Assembly: GCA_025058835.1 (NCBI GenBank)
Contig: JANXEI010000001.1
Location: 314,561-378,560, forward strand
DNA from: Acidilobaceae archaeon
GTDB taxonomy: Archaea > Thermoproteota > Thermoprotei_A > Sulfolobales > Acidilobaceae
DNA length: 64,000 bases
Direction of reading: 5' to 3'
A model generated the notes under the pieces. The model saw nothing but the letters and a program-made list of their open reading frames with translations, had not been told where the DNA came from and did no database searches. The position numbers and the translations under genes are program-made. This document shows positions 35,182 to 42,568 of the stretch, piece by piece. Within the stretch, counting starts at the first letter, position 1. Every line of letters begins with the position of its first letter.

Positions 35182-35777
35182 GAGAAGCTCTAGCAGACGT
35201 CATGAGGCTTCTTTATCAACGCGGCCTGATCCAGATAAAGGGCGGTAATGCCAGCGTGCTCTCAGGGGGGCTTGTGCTCATAACTCCTTCACAGCTCCCA
35301 AAACACTCCCTGAAGGCGGAGGACATAGCCGTGCTGGACTTGTCGGGCAGGATATTGGAGGGGAGGCCAAGCTCTGAGTATAAGCTGCACCTCGAGATAT
35401 ACAAGAGGGTCCCGAGGGCTAAGGCTGTTGTGCATGCTCATCCTCCGCACCTCCTTGCTCTGGTCGAGAGGGGCATGAGAGGGGAGGTAGATATGCTCAT
35501 GGAGGCAAAATTAAAGGTAAAGTGCGTGAACTTGGTGCCCCCCTATCCCCCCGGCAGCCTCGAACTGGCGGTGGCAGCTGCGGAGGGCCTCTCCTCTGGT
35601 TGCAACGCCGTAGTCCTAGCAAGACACGGAGCTGTGACGATAGGCGAGGACCCCTACGATGCCCTTGATGCAATGGAAGCTCTAGAGGATGCGGCGAAGA
35701 TCGCGCTTTTAGCGGGCCCGCCGGGATTTGAACCCGGGACCTTCGGCTCCGCAGGCCGACGCTCTGATCCTGGCTGA
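35178..35777 (+). CDS. Class II aldolase/adducin-family protein
   Basis: A zinc-dependent aldolase of the fuculose-phosphate type. GGNAS at 22-26, the SSEYKLH segment with the catalytic Glu near 67, HAHPPH at 86-91 with two zinc histidines and ARHGAV with the third near 154 are present. The predicted C-terminal 21 residues are encoded by the antisense strand of the tRNA-Arg gene (residue 179 onward), and the stop lies inside the tRNA. The enzyme may therefore have lost or replaced its natural tail, though the core fold seems complete. Substrate unknown. Confidence 0.85.
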   Translation: MREALADVMRLLYQRGLIQIKGGNASVLSGGLVLITPSQLPKHSLKAEDIAVLDLSGRILEGRPSSEYKLHLEIYKRVPRAKAVVHAHPPHLLALVERGMRGEVDMLMEAKLKVKCVNLVPPYPPGSLELAVAAAEGLSSGCNAVVLARHGAVTIGEDPYDALDAMEALEDAAKIALLAGPPGFEPGTFGSAGRRSDPG

Positions 35778-35788
35778 GCTACGGGCCC
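35713..35788 (-). tRNA. tRNA-Arg (anticodon GCG)
   Basis: Complete cloverleaf of 76 bases without intron: 7-base-pair acceptor GGGCCCG/CGGGCCC, D stem GCTC/GAGC, anticodon stem TCGGC/GCCGA with loop CTGCGGA (anticodon GCG, reading CGC), variable AGGTC, T stem CCGGG/CCCGG with loop TTCAAAT, discriminator G. No CCA is encoded. Its 5' end is exactly 26 bases from the centre of a TATA element shared with threonine synthase. The gene overlaps the aldolase 3' end on the other strand. Confidence 0.95.
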
Positions 35789-35810
35789 GTCCTCTCTTCG
35801 CCAGATTATG

Positions 35811-35819
35811 CTTATAGAT
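35811..35819. promoter_or_regulatory. TATA-like element between tRNA-Arg and the threonine synthase gene
   Basis: CTTATAGAT centred at about 35814. The standard 26-base spacing lands exactly on the tRNA-Arg 5' end on the minus strand and at about 35840 on the plus strand, two bases before the TTG start of thrC. One element appears to serve both. Confidence 0.55.
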
Positions 35820-35841
35820 TTAGCTTAGCGAGGGAGTGGGC

Positions 35842-36828
35842 TTGAGCTGGCGCCTCTATTGCCCCTCGTGCGGCTTCAGGGGAGAGGAGCAGTCGTATTT
35901 CCCCTTCTGTCCTGCCTGCAGGGGCCCTCTTGAGGTAGAGGGAGTTCTCCCCGAGGCGCGAAGAGAGCTCGGCGAGGGCAGAACGCCAGTCGTCTTTGAG
36001 GGCGACGTAGCGTTCAAGCTCGAGCACCTTAACCCTTCCGGTAGCTTTAAGGACAGGGGCATCTCCTACAGCCTCCAGATCGCCAAGCGCCTGGGATATA
36101 GGTGCACCGTAATAGACTCTAGCGGCAACGCGGCCATATCAGCGGCCCTTTACGCGAGGAGGCTGAAGTTAGAAGCGATAGTGGTGGTGCCTCGGAATGC
36201 TCACAGGGCAAAGCTCTCCCTCATCTCCTCTCTGGGCGCTAAGCTTCTTACCGTAGAAAACAGAGATAGAGCGCATGAGGTCGCCGTCTCCTTTTCGAAA
36301 GAATGCTTCTATATCTCCCATCCCACGAGCCCCCTCTTCCTGGAGGGGATGAAAGGCCTAGGAGAGGAGCTGTCAGAGATGTCGAGGAGGCTCACCGTCA
36401 TTGCGCCAGTCTCCAGCGGGAGCCTCCTCCTAGGAGCATACAGAGGACTGAGGGGGAGAGGGGTAGAGGTCAAGCTAATCGCAGCTCAGGCTGCAGAGAA
36501 GGCCTCCCTATCATCTTACGTGAGCAAGGCGTACTCGGTAGGAGGGGAGTCCTCCAGGTTAGCAGATGCCCTCGTGATAGGGAAACCGCCCAGAGCTGCA
36601 GAGCTGGCAAAGGCTATAGTGGAGGGAGGCGGAGCAGTGGTCAAGGTAGGGGACGAGTCGATAAAGGAGTCCCTGGGAGAGCTCCTTGACATGGGGTTCC
36701 TCGTAGAACCCTCCTCTGCTGTGGCCTGGTCTGCCTACAAGGTTCTCAGGGAAGAGCTGAAGGGAGAGCAGGTAGCAATAGTCCTCACCGGAAGCGGTCT
36801 GAAGTACTTGGAGGGGTTACGAAGTTAA
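35842..36828 (+). CDS. thrC: Threonine synthase-like PLP enzyme
   Basis: Expected to convert phosphohomoserine to threonine. An N-terminal zinc-ribbon-like segment (CPSCG, CPAC) precedes the PLP fold, as in archaeal threonine synthases. The PLP lysine is in GSFKDRG, with SSGNAAIS and APVSSGSLL as binding loops. GTG at 35836 and TTG at 35842 are both possible starts; promoter spacing (transcription from about 35840) favours the TTG. About 328 residues, slightly shorter than usual. Threonine made here would be the substrate of the dehydratase at 33-34 kb. Confidence 0.88.
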   Translation: MSWRLYCPSCGFRGEEQSYFPFCPACRGPLEVEGVLPEARRELGEGRTPVVFEGDVAFKLEHLNPSGSFKDRGISYSLQIAKRLGYRCTVIDSSGNAAISAALYARRLKLEAIVVVPRNAHRAKLSLISSLGAKLLTVENRDRAHEVAVSFSKECFYISHPTSPLFLEGMKGLGEELSEMSRRLTVIAPVSSGSLLLGAYRGLRGRGVEVKLIAAQAAEKASLSSYVSKAYSVGGESSRLADALVIGKPPRAAELAKAIVEGGGAVVKVGDESIKESLGELLDMGFLVEPSSAVAWSAYKVLREELKGEQVAIVLTGSGLKYLEGLRS

Positions 36829-36864
36829 ATTAGCTCCCCCTGCTCTTTCACGCTAGGATGAAGC

Positions 36865-37284
36865 ATGGGGAAAATAGAAATCGCTCTTAGGACCTTCAAG
36901 ACATACGTGCTAGAGGAACTCCTCTACACAGAGAGTGACGAGTGGGTCAGGGTAGAGAGCAACAGGGCAGTGGTGGGTATCACAGACTATGCACAAAGGA
37001 TGTTGAAAGATGTGGTAGGGGTAGACTTGCCGAAGGTCGGGAAGAGGGTCTCCCGGAAGGAGCCGGTGATAACGTTAGAATCAATTAAGGCAACGGCAGA
37101 GGTGTACGCGCCGGTTTCTGGCACGATAATGGCCGTTAACGAGAGGCTGATGGGTGAGCCAGAGCTCCTCAACAGAGATCCATACGGGGAGGGGTGGCTC
37201 TTCGTCATATCAATGGAGAGGCCGGAAGAGCTGAGGGAGCTGCTCACTCCTCAAGCGTATTTAGCGAAGATCCAGAGGAAATAA
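36865..37284 (+). CDS. gcvH: Glycine cleavage system H protein
   Basis: Lipoyl carrier of the glycine cleavage complex. The barrel-sandwich fold shows YTESDEWVRVE, VGITDYAQ, LPKVGKRV, the lipoylation site ESIKATAE (Lys near residue 74) and NRDPYGEGWLF. At 139 residues the length is typical. The other glycine-cleavage genes (gcvT, gcvPA, gcvPB) are not in the window. The gene is 36 bases after thrC on the same strand. Confidence 0.95.
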   Translation: MGKIEIALRTFKTYVLEELLYTESDEWVRVESNRAVVGITDYAQRMLKDVVGVDLPKVGKRVSRKEPVITLESIKATAEVYAPVSGTIMAVNERLMGEPELLNRDPYGEGWLFVISMERPEELRELLTPQAYLAKIQRK

Positions 37285-37331
37285 TAAAGTCCACCATCTC
37301 TCCTCTCGGGGGATGACTGAGGACGTTTTCG

Positions 37332-38579
37332 TCAGATGGGTGAAGAGGTGGCGGCTGTAGGACCTCTCGTTAGCTCATGTAGGGCCAGGACGAGCCTGTC
37401 CACGTCTTCTTTGCATGTGTAGAGATAGAAGCTGGCCCTCACGCTGCCATGACTCTCTCCCAACTCGTCGTGAAGAATGTGGGCACAGTGAAGTCCAGTT
37501 CTGACCGCAACTCCATATTGATCTAGCCAGAGCCCAACCATGCTGGGATCTACCTTGCCTACGTTGAACGCTACTATGCCCAGCTTCCTGCTCAAGTCCC
37601 TCGGGCCTATGAACCTCAGCCCTTCCACCTCCGAGAGCTTCTTCACTGTATAGCTAGTGAGCTCACGCTCGTGCTCCTCTATCCAACCCATCCCCACTCT
37701 CCAGAGGTACCTTATGGCTTCCGTTAGCCCTACTGCCTCCATTATGGGAGGCGTGCCCGCCTCGAACTTCCAGGGGCTCTTGCTCCAACCCACTTTAACC
37801 TTGCCGTTCTCCCAGCTCACCCTGCTCACTGTCCCCCCTCCGCCTAGGAAGGGCTCCAGCCTGTCCAGCAGCTCCCCTCTGCCCCAGAGGACTCCTATGC
37901 CGCTCGGTCCTAGCATCTTGTGACCGCTAAACGCAAGAAAGTCAATGCCGAGCTCTCTCACGTCCGTTCTTATGTGCGGCACTGACTGGGCTCCATCGAC
38001 CACTACAAGAGCTCCCTGCTCGTGGGCTATCTCAGCGACTTTCCTAACATCGCTTATGTAGCCTGTAACGTTAGACGCATGAGCTATGGCTACGACCTTT
38101 GTCCTCTTGCTGATCACCTCGCCTAACAGCTCCCACCTTGGCACTCCCTCCCTGTTGACGGGCACAAGCTTCAGCTCCGCCCCTGCTGCCTCTGCCACCC
38201 TCGCCCAGGGGAGCAAGTTGCTGTGATGTTCTGCCTTGCTAGCTATTATTTCGTCTCCCTTCTTAATGTAGCCGTTAGAGAGCAAGAGCATTGCGACTAG
38301 CTGAATGGCCTCTGTGGTATTCTTTGTAAAGACGACTTCCTCCCAAGAGCTTGCAGAGATGAACTTCGCCACAATCTCATGGGCCTCTTCGTAAGCCCTC
38401 GAAGCCTCGAGGCTGATCTTGTATACTCCTCTGTGAACGTTGGCATAGCTGCGCAAGGTGAAGTCTTTCATTGCATCCAAAACTTGAACGGGTTTCAGGG
38501 TGCTCGCCGCACTGTCCAAGAAGGCTACGTTCCTCTCAAAGATCTCAGGAAAGTCATCCCTCCACTTGCTACAGCCCAA
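37332..38579 (-). CDS. sufS: Cysteine desulfurase, SufS type
   Basis: PLP enzyme that takes sulfur from cysteine for Fe-S clusters and thio-modifications. FLDSAAST opens the fold, KAEHHSNLLPW and VDGAQSVPH bind the cofactor, FSGHKMLGPSGIG carries the PLP lysine and RTGLHCAH the persulfide cysteine. The frame is open upstream to 38657, overlapping the TusA-like gene. The TTG at 38579 gives GCSKWRDDFPEIF, the usual N-terminus, though GGTGGGAG lies closer than usual. Its likely partner is the TusA-like protein just upstream in the same operon. Confidence 0.9.
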   Translation of the reverse strand: MGCSKWRDDFPEIFERNVAFLDSAASTLKPVQVLDAMKDFTLRSYANVHRGVYKISLEASRAYEEAHEIVAKFISASSWEEVVFTKNTTEAIQLVAMLLLSNGYIKKGDEIIASKAEHHSNLLPWARVAEAAGAELKLVPVNREGVPRWELLGEVISKRTKVVAIAHASNVTGYISDVRKVAEIAHEQGALVVVDGAQSVPHIRTDVRELGIDFLAFSGHKMLGPSGIGVLWGRGELLDRLEPFLGGGGTVSRVSWENGKVKVGWSKSPWKFEAGTPPIMEAVGLTEAIRYLWRVGMGWIEEHERELTSYTVKKLSEVEGLRFIGPRDLSRKLGIVAFNVGKVDPSMVGLWLDQYGVAVRTGLHCAHILHDELGESHGSVRASFYLYTCKEDVDRLVLALHELTRGPTAATSSPI

Positions 38580-38587
38580 GCTCCCAC

Positions 38588-38824
38588 CTACAGCTTCTGA
38601 AGAGTGAACCTGTACGTGTAGCCGTCGCTCTCGTAGTCTAGGACCTTCACGTTCCACCTGGCAAGAAGTCTCTCCACCATCATAGAGGGCGCAAAGTCCT
38701 CCTCGCCAACTATGAGTATGACGTCGCCGCTGGCGGCCTCTTCTATGGTCATCATGAGCTTCACAGAAGGCTTGTCGGTACAGGTCTTCCAGGCCTCCTT
38801 TGTGAGCTCCAGCTTCCTCTCCAA
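38588..38824 (-). CDS. TusA/SirA-like small sulfur-carrier protein
   Basis: 78 residues with the two-layer fold pattern of TusA: one cysteine near residue 15 (WKTCTDKPSVKLM) where TusA has its sulfur-accepting CP motif, a central helix (LMMTIEEAASGDVILIVGEED) and the terminal strands DYESDGYTYRFTL. The proline of the CP motif is displaced by three residues. It directly precedes SufS (stop at 38588-38590), so it probably receives sulfur from the desulfurase. The acceptor pathway is unknown. Confidence 0.75.
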   Translation of the reverse strand: MERKLELTKEAWKTCTDKPSVKLMMTIEEAASGDVILIVGEEDFAPSMMVERLLARWNVKVLDYESDGYTYRFTLQKL

Positions 38825-38852
38825 GCCTTCTCCCTCTGGACTACCCTCTCGA

Positions 38853-38883
38853 GATTAATATATAGTAACATGAATCCATGTTA
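38853..38883 (-). promoter_or_regulatory. TATA box and adjoining palindrome upstream of the TusA-sufS operon
   Basis: The minus-strand TATA (CTATATATTAAT, around 38854-38865) lies 26 bases before a predicted start of transcription near 38833. Immediately upstream, on the BRE side, is the perfect inverted repeat TAACATG-AATC-CATGTTA (38866-38883). A dimeric regulator bound there would touch the TFB site, a common way of repression in archaea. Confidence 0.5.
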
Positions 38884-38957
38884 ATAAGTAAACCTAATCG
38901 TTACTTGTTTTCCGTTATGCTTTTTAGATCCCTTTACTCTATGTCTGTTTTCCTTTA

Positions 38958-38987
38958 CTTATTAGAAATAAGGTTAACACTTAAAAA
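38958..38987 (+). promoter_or_regulatory. Palindrome and TATA box upstream of a small gene
   Basis: The inverted repeat CTTATT-AGA-AATAAG (38958-38972) lies just upstream of a TATA-like ACTTAAAAA (38979-38987), which predicts transcription from about 39009, 12 bases before the ATG at 39021. An AAGTAA...TTACTT repeat (38886-38906) lies further left. The whole 196-base gap is AT-rich and holds no long ORF. Confidence 0.4.
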
Positions 38988-39020
38988 CTTCTGAAATACT
39001 ATAAGATGGGGTAAGAGAGA

Positions 39021-39191
39021 ATGAGCGTGATTGAGGCTATTGCTAAGATATTCAAGGGCAAAGGGAGGGACTCCGAAGAGATCTATCTCTTGCCTACGCC
39101 TCTCGAGAGAGAGCTGTTGAGCATGTCGGACCTCGGCGACTGTTGTGCGAGGAGGAAGGAAAGCTACTACCATAGGTTGATACCCGCTTAG
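39021..39191 (+). CDS. Small protein of unknown function (56 aa)
   Basis: ATG-started frame of 56 codons ending in TAG, preceded by a good TATA box and a purine-rich leader (AAGAGAGA). The protein has an amphipathic N-terminal helix (MSVIEAIAKIFKGKG), a middle with LPTPLERELLSM and a C-terminus with adjacent cysteines (DCCARRK). No family recognised. It is divergent from the TusA-sufS operon and may share its control region. It converges on the RecB-like nuclease gene with a 4-base overlap. Confidence 0.6.
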   Translation: MSVIEAIAKIFKGKGRDSEEIYLLPTPLERELLSMSDLGDCCARRKESYYHRLIPA

Positions 39192-39820
39192 GCTCTCTTA
39201 CAGCTACAGCTAGAGAGGAGAGCGCGGGACATAAGCACGGCAACGCGCCACGAAGAGCCCTTGGGCAGCACCCCTTTTTCTGAGAGCCTCGCAATCATCT
39301 GAGCCATCTCCCTCTCACTAACTCCCGCTCTCTCAGCCGCATCCAACAGGGAGGACGAGTGAGCAATGAACTTCAGCTGTTCCATGTCCTCAGCGCTCAG
39401 GTTATCGCAGGAGGAGAGATGGTAGAATATCTCGCTCATGGCCGAGTAGACTGCTTCATACACCGCGTCCCGGAGCTCGTTAACAGAGACAGCTATGACG
39501 TCGGGGAATATGTTTAGCTCTACTCCTAGCTGCTCTGCCACCGCGCTTGCCCTTTCATCAGCCAGGCCCCTACCCACAACGAGGGGTCTCATGCCGAGGA
39601 GTTTCGCGTTGACGTAAGCTTGTCTCACGGCCTCCACGTCCACGTTACCTGCCTTAACCTCCACAGCGTAGAGAGAGCCGTCCTTTTCCGCGACTATGTC
39701 AACGTCGGAAACTTCCACTCCCCCTATGACGACCTTCTTATGCACTTCTACCACCTTGAATCCCTGCAGCTCGAGGTAGCTTGCAGCGAGAGCCTCGCTG
39801 GATCTCAGGGCCCTCTTCAA
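39188..39820 (-). CDS. RecB-like endonuclease with C-terminal helix-turn-helix
   Basis: A PD-(D/E)XK nuclease domain in the first 100 residues: DVDIVAEKDGSLYAVEVKAG supplies the catalytic Asp, Glu and Lys (about 40-58). The C-terminal region (about 150-200) has a helix-turn-helix-like AERAGVSEREMAQMIARLSEKGVLP. Such fusions occur in archaeal nucleases of unknown role, probably in repair. 210 residues. Its start codon overlaps the stop of a 64-residue protein (ATGA), so the two are translated together. Confidence 0.8.
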   Translation of the reverse strand: MKRALRSSEALAASYLELQGFKVVEVHKKVVIGGVEVSDVDIVAEKDGSLYAVEVKAGNVDVEAVRQAYVNAKLLGMRPLVVGRGLADERASAVAEQLGVELNIFPDVIAVSVNELRDAVYEAVYSAMSEIFYHLSSCDNLSAEDMEQLKFIAHSSSLLDAAERAGVSEREMAQMIARLSEKGVLPKGSSWRVAVLMSRALLSSCSCKRA

Positions 39821-40011
39821 AGTTTCTCCCCCCTACAGGAACACTCCTCCTCTGCTCTCCTTCTCAAGACTGCCAACAAATCGTAAACTTGGTTCAGGCT
39901 GTCCAAAATGGCGTAGAGGCCGCCCTCGCTCCCTTTGTAGGAGGATATGAGCTGACTCTCCATGAACTCCAACCTTGCATAGACTCGATCTATGAGTTCC
40001 CGAACGCTCAA
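39817..40011 (-). CDS. Small helical protein coupled to the RecB-like nuclease
   Basis: From TTG at 40011 the frame encodes 64 residues, nearly all helical: LIDRVYARLEFMESQLI, then AILDSLNQVYDLLAVLRRRAEEE and a CSC tail. It resembles a coiled-coil pair. The frame is open further upstream, but that part lies across a divergent promoter and looks non-coding. The stop overlaps the nuclease ATG. The TTG lies within three bases of the start of transcription predicted from the shared TATA, which suggests a leaderless message. No family is recognised. Confidence 0.55.
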   Translation of the reverse strand: MSVRELIDRVYARLEFMESQLISSYKGSEGGLYAILDSLNQVYDLLAVLRRRAEEECSCRGEKL

Positions 40012-40028
40012 CTCTTTCCCGGGGGAAA

Positions 40029-40037
40029 GCTTATATC
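40029..40037. promoter_or_regulatory. TATA-like element between the nuclease operon and the speD-family gene
   Basis: GCTTATATC lies in the 60-base gap between divergent starts at 40011 and 40072. It predicts a leaderless minus message and a 12-base leader on the plus side, where AGAGGTGA precedes the ATG. A second element, GTATATTT at 40046-40053, would start transcription after the ATG and is less suitable. Confidence 0.5.
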
Positions 40038-40071
40038 TGTGGGGGGTATATTTGAGCGAGAGGTGACGGAA

Positions 40072-40440
40072 ATGATCAGGATAGTGGAGAGGAGGCCAAA
40101 AGTCTATGGCTACCACGTCTATGGAGACCTCCACGAGTGCGACGTAGAGATCCTTGGAAACGAGCAGAAGCTCAAGGAGGTGGTAGAGGAGGCAGCCAGA
40201 AGGGGCAATATGACACTTCTGGACGTGAAGAGTTGGAAAATAGGAGAGGGTGTGAGCATAGTGGGGATAGTGTTAGAGAGTCACATAGCAATCCACACCT
40301 GGCCTGAGTACAGGTTTGCAACCGTAGACGCTTACACTTGTGGAACTCACACCAGGCCGGATGTGGCTTTCGAGTACATAGTCTCAGCGTTAGGGGCAAA
40401 GAGAGTGAAGAGGGGGGAGTTCAAGAGGATACTGGAATAG
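40072..40440 (+). CDS. speD: SpeD-family pyruvoyl decarboxylase (AdoMet or arginine decarboxylase)
   Basis: Self-cleaving pyruvoyl enzyme of polyamine synthesis. The cleavage site is Glu69-Ser70 in LESHIAIHTWPE, and the conserved cysteine is Cys90 in YTCGTH. HLHE-type DLHECD lies near residue 19. The ATG at 40072 gives 122 residues, the archaeal length; the longer open frame upstream covers a promoter. In Crenarchaea one paralogue has become an arginine decarboxylase, and sequence alone does not tell me which this is. A polyamine-type ABC transporter lies 2 kb away. Confidence 0.92.
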   Translation: MIRIVERRPKVYGYHVYGDLHECDVEILGNEQKLKEVVEEAARRGNMTLLDVKSWKIGEGVSIVGIVLESHIAIHTWPEYRFATVDAYTCGTHTRPDVAFEYIVSALGAKRVKRGEFKRILE

Positions 40441-40446
40441 TAATGG

Positions 40447-40470
40447 CCCCAGGGACCCTCGTCCCTGGGG
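40447..40470. terminator. Perfect 10-bp hairpin between convergent genes
   Basis: CCCCAGGGAC-CCTC-GTCCCTGGGG is a perfect inverted repeat with a 4-base loop, placed in the 43-base gap between the convergent speD-family and MBL genes, starting six bases after the speD stop. Archaeal terminators usually rely on T runs; here the nearest (ATATTTTTA) is about 20 bases further on. It may block read-through in both directions or protect mRNA ends. Confidence 0.45.
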
Positions 40471-40483
40471 AACGAAGTAGGTT

Positions 40484-41218
40484 TCAACATATTTTTATGA
40501 TCTCCCCGTCCTTGGGCACTATGACCCCGCCTGTACCGCTCACTCTGGCGGCTTCCTCCTCGCTGTCTGGGGAGATGTGATAGAGAGCCCTAATGGAAGC
40601 CCCTAACGTTTGCTGGAGCGCCTCGCTCACCGTACTGTGGCCGGTCCTGAGGGCCTCCGCTGGCATGTTGCTCGGCACCGTTGCTTCATGGATGGCCAAC
40701 TGCGCCCCTGCTGCCAGGGCTCTGAAGGAATCCGTAGGCCTCGTGTCTCCGCTCACCAAAACCCTTATGCCTCCATACTCTACTAACAGACCTGACGCCT
40801 CTACGGTGTGGAGCGCTTCTAGAACCCTCATCTTTAGCTCCCCCTTCCTCAGCTCTTCCCCCGCCCTAACTGTCCTCACTACGTAGTCCACCCTCCAGGC
40901 TCCTGCAGTGGCAGAGAGTATGCGCTCTAGCTCCTGCGCAGCAGATGGTACAGTTATTACTCTCATCATTCGTCGAGAGGCAAAGGACCTCACGAAGGAC
41001 ACCATGGGCATGCCGCATACGTGGTCGTAATGACTGTGGGTTATGAAGAACTGAGATATGTCGTCTAAACTGTAGCCCGCCCTCGCTATAACGTTAGGAG
41101 AGGCACAGCCCACATCTACGACTAAGATCTCGCCGCCCGCGTCGATAAGCACTGAGACCTGTCCCCTTGCCGGGTTGAGCGCTGAGCCGGTGCCAGCCAT
41201 CAATACCCTTATGCACAT
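40484..41218 (-). CDS. Metallo-beta-lactamase fold hydrolase (RNase Z-like)
   Basis: The zinc motif HSHYDH is at 61-66, with a later GDTRPTD (Asp ligand) and a C-terminal HEATVP and GHSTVSEAL pattern as in the RNase Z/arylsulfatase group. At 244 residues it is shorter than typical tRNase Z, and I see no flexible arm. A tRNA 3' processing role is therefore possible but not certain; other MBL hydrolases share these motifs. Its start is near a TATA element shared with the M20 peptidase. Confidence 0.82.
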   Translation of the reverse strand: MCIRVLMAGTGSALNPARGQVSVLIDAGGEILVVDVGCASPNVIARAGYSLDDISQFFITHSHYDHVCGMPMVSFVRSFASRRMMRVITVPSAAQELERILSATAGAWRVDYVVRTVRAGEELRKGELKMRVLEALHTVEASGLLVEYGGIRVLVSGDTRPTDSFRALAAGAQLAIHEATVPSNMPAEALRTGHSTVSEALQQTLGASIRALYHISPDSEEEAARVSGTGGVIVPKDGEIIKIC

Positions 41219-41246
41219 CCCAGATCCATGAATTGTTTGAAAAGCG

Positions 41247-41254
41247 CTATAATA
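41247..41254. promoter_or_regulatory. TATA-like element between the MBL and M20 peptidase genes
   Basis: CTATAATA centred near 41250 lies between divergent starts at 41218 and 41288, predicting leaders of about 7 and 12 bases. It lies inside the longer open frame of the M20 gene, which argues for the GTG at 41288 as that gene's real start. Confidence 0.5.
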
Positions 41255-41287
41255 AGTTCAGCACGTTCTAGAGAGGCGGCGATCAGA

Positions 41288-42538
41288 GTGTTCAAAGATA
41301 ACGCCGTAGAGGAAGCCCTGAACTACACGGTGGACCTCCTCACTAGGCTCATCTCAGTGCCTACAGTAGCCCCCGCAGGAGACCACTACGAGGAAGCGGC
41401 GGAGATCTTGGCAAAGGAGCTCTCTGCGCTGAAGATGGAAACTGAGGTGATCAAGGTCCCAGCAGGCTACCAGGGTTCAAGGTGCCGCGGGGCTAGCAAC
41501 AACCCTAGGTTCATAGTGTTCGCAAAGAGGGGCTCCGGAGGGAAGAGGCTTCACTTCAACGGTCACTATGACGTCGTGCCGGGAGGCTCCGGTTGGACGG
41601 TTACGGAGCCTTTCAAGCCCGTCGTGAAGGACGGCAAAGTCTACGGAAGGGGCGCTTCCGACATGAAAGGAGGAGTAGCCATAACAGTAGGTGCCCTAAA
41701 GTTGCTGTCCCTCCTCGGCTATGAGCCTAAACTAACCATAGAGGCAGCCTTTGTGCCAGACGAAGAGATAGGAGGACAGTGCGGCACAGGCTATCTCGTA
41801 GAGAGCATGGAGAAGGTTCCAGAATATGTCATGCTACCTGAACCAAGCGGCCTTGCCTACCCTTGGCACGGTCATCGTGGGATCTTGTGGACTAGGGTAG
41901 TGGTGAAGGGACTTAACGCCCATGGGAGCAGGCCTTGGCTTGGTAAGAACGCCTTCCTTCTCGGCTCTCAGCTTGCGCTAGAGCTCCACAGGCTCATGAG
42001 CTCCACGTATTCATCCCGCCGCTCCAAATACAAGTTAGACGTGCCGGAAGCGGCAATGCCTACTGCAATGATAGGAGGCGAGGCAGGCGTTCCGGGAGGG
42101 GGGAAGACGAACCAAGTGCCTGGCGAGTTCTTCTTCACCATAGATAGGAGGCTGATTCCAGAAGAGAGCGTGAAGAGCGCCCTCGAGGAGCTCAAGGCCA
42201 TGGTTTCCTGGGCCTCGCTACAACTGGGCGTTGAGTACGAGATCCATGCCGAGTCTACTGTAGAGCCAGCAATAAGCGAGCCGGGAGAGCTGTATGAGGC
42301 GCTAAAGAGGGCCGCCCGCGGCGCGGGGATAGAGCTCGAAGAGCCAAGGATCTGCTCGGGAGGCCTCGACATGTGGTACTACACCACGAGGGGCAGCAAG
42401 GCCCTCTCTTATGGTCCCCAGGCCTATAACATCCATGGCCCCAACGAGCATGTGCCAATAGAAGAGCTCCGGAAGTTAGTTATCACATACGCAGGGCTCG
42501 TGGTAGAGCTCGACAGAGTTCTAGGGGCAAAAGACTAA
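41288..42538 (+). CDS. M20-family zinc hydrolase (ArgE/DapE type)
   Basis: A deacylase or peptidase with two zinc ions. FNGHYDVVP holds the first His and Asp, RGASDMKGG the bridging Asp, DEEIGG the catalytic and metal Glu, and a late HGPNEHVP the last His. A dimerisation domain is inserted in the middle. In this family members may deacetylate acetylornithine or LysW-linked lysine/ornithine precursors; the substrate cannot be told here. The frame is open to an ATG at 41228, but the TATA at 41247 favours GTG at 41288, giving 416 residues. Confidence 0.9.
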   Translation: MFKDNAVEEALNYTVDLLTRLISVPTVAPAGDHYEEAAEILAKELSALKMETEVIKVPAGYQGSRCRGASNNPRFIVFAKRGSGGKRLHFNGHYDVVPGGSGWTVTEPFKPVVKDGKVYGRGASDMKGGVAITVGALKLLSLLGYEPKLTIEAAFVPDEEIGGQCGTGYLVESMEKVPEYVMLPEPSGLAYPWHGHRGILWTRVVVKGLNAHGSRPWLGKNAFLLGSQLALELHRLMSSTYSSRRSKYKLDVPEAAMPTAMIGGEAGVPGGGKTNQVPGEFFFTIDRRLIPEESVKSALEELKAMVSWASLQLGVEYEIHAESTVEPAISEPGELYEALKRAARGAGIELEEPRICSGGLDMWYYTTRGSKALSYGPQAYNIHGPNEHVPIEELRKLVITYAGLVVELDRVLGAKD

Positions 42539-42568
42539 TAACCCTGAGGACTTCCCGCATCAGGGGCA

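Noticed and set aside
37312-37359. 15-codon frame (MTEDVFVRWVKRWRL) antisense to the end of sufS
   Set aside because: Too short, no TATA box, and overlaps a conserved coding end; no support as a gene.
39781-40071. N-terminal extension of the SpeD-family enzyme
   Set aside because: It runs across the divergent promoter and the opposite-strand gene and is not family-like; the ATG at 40072 gives the standard length.
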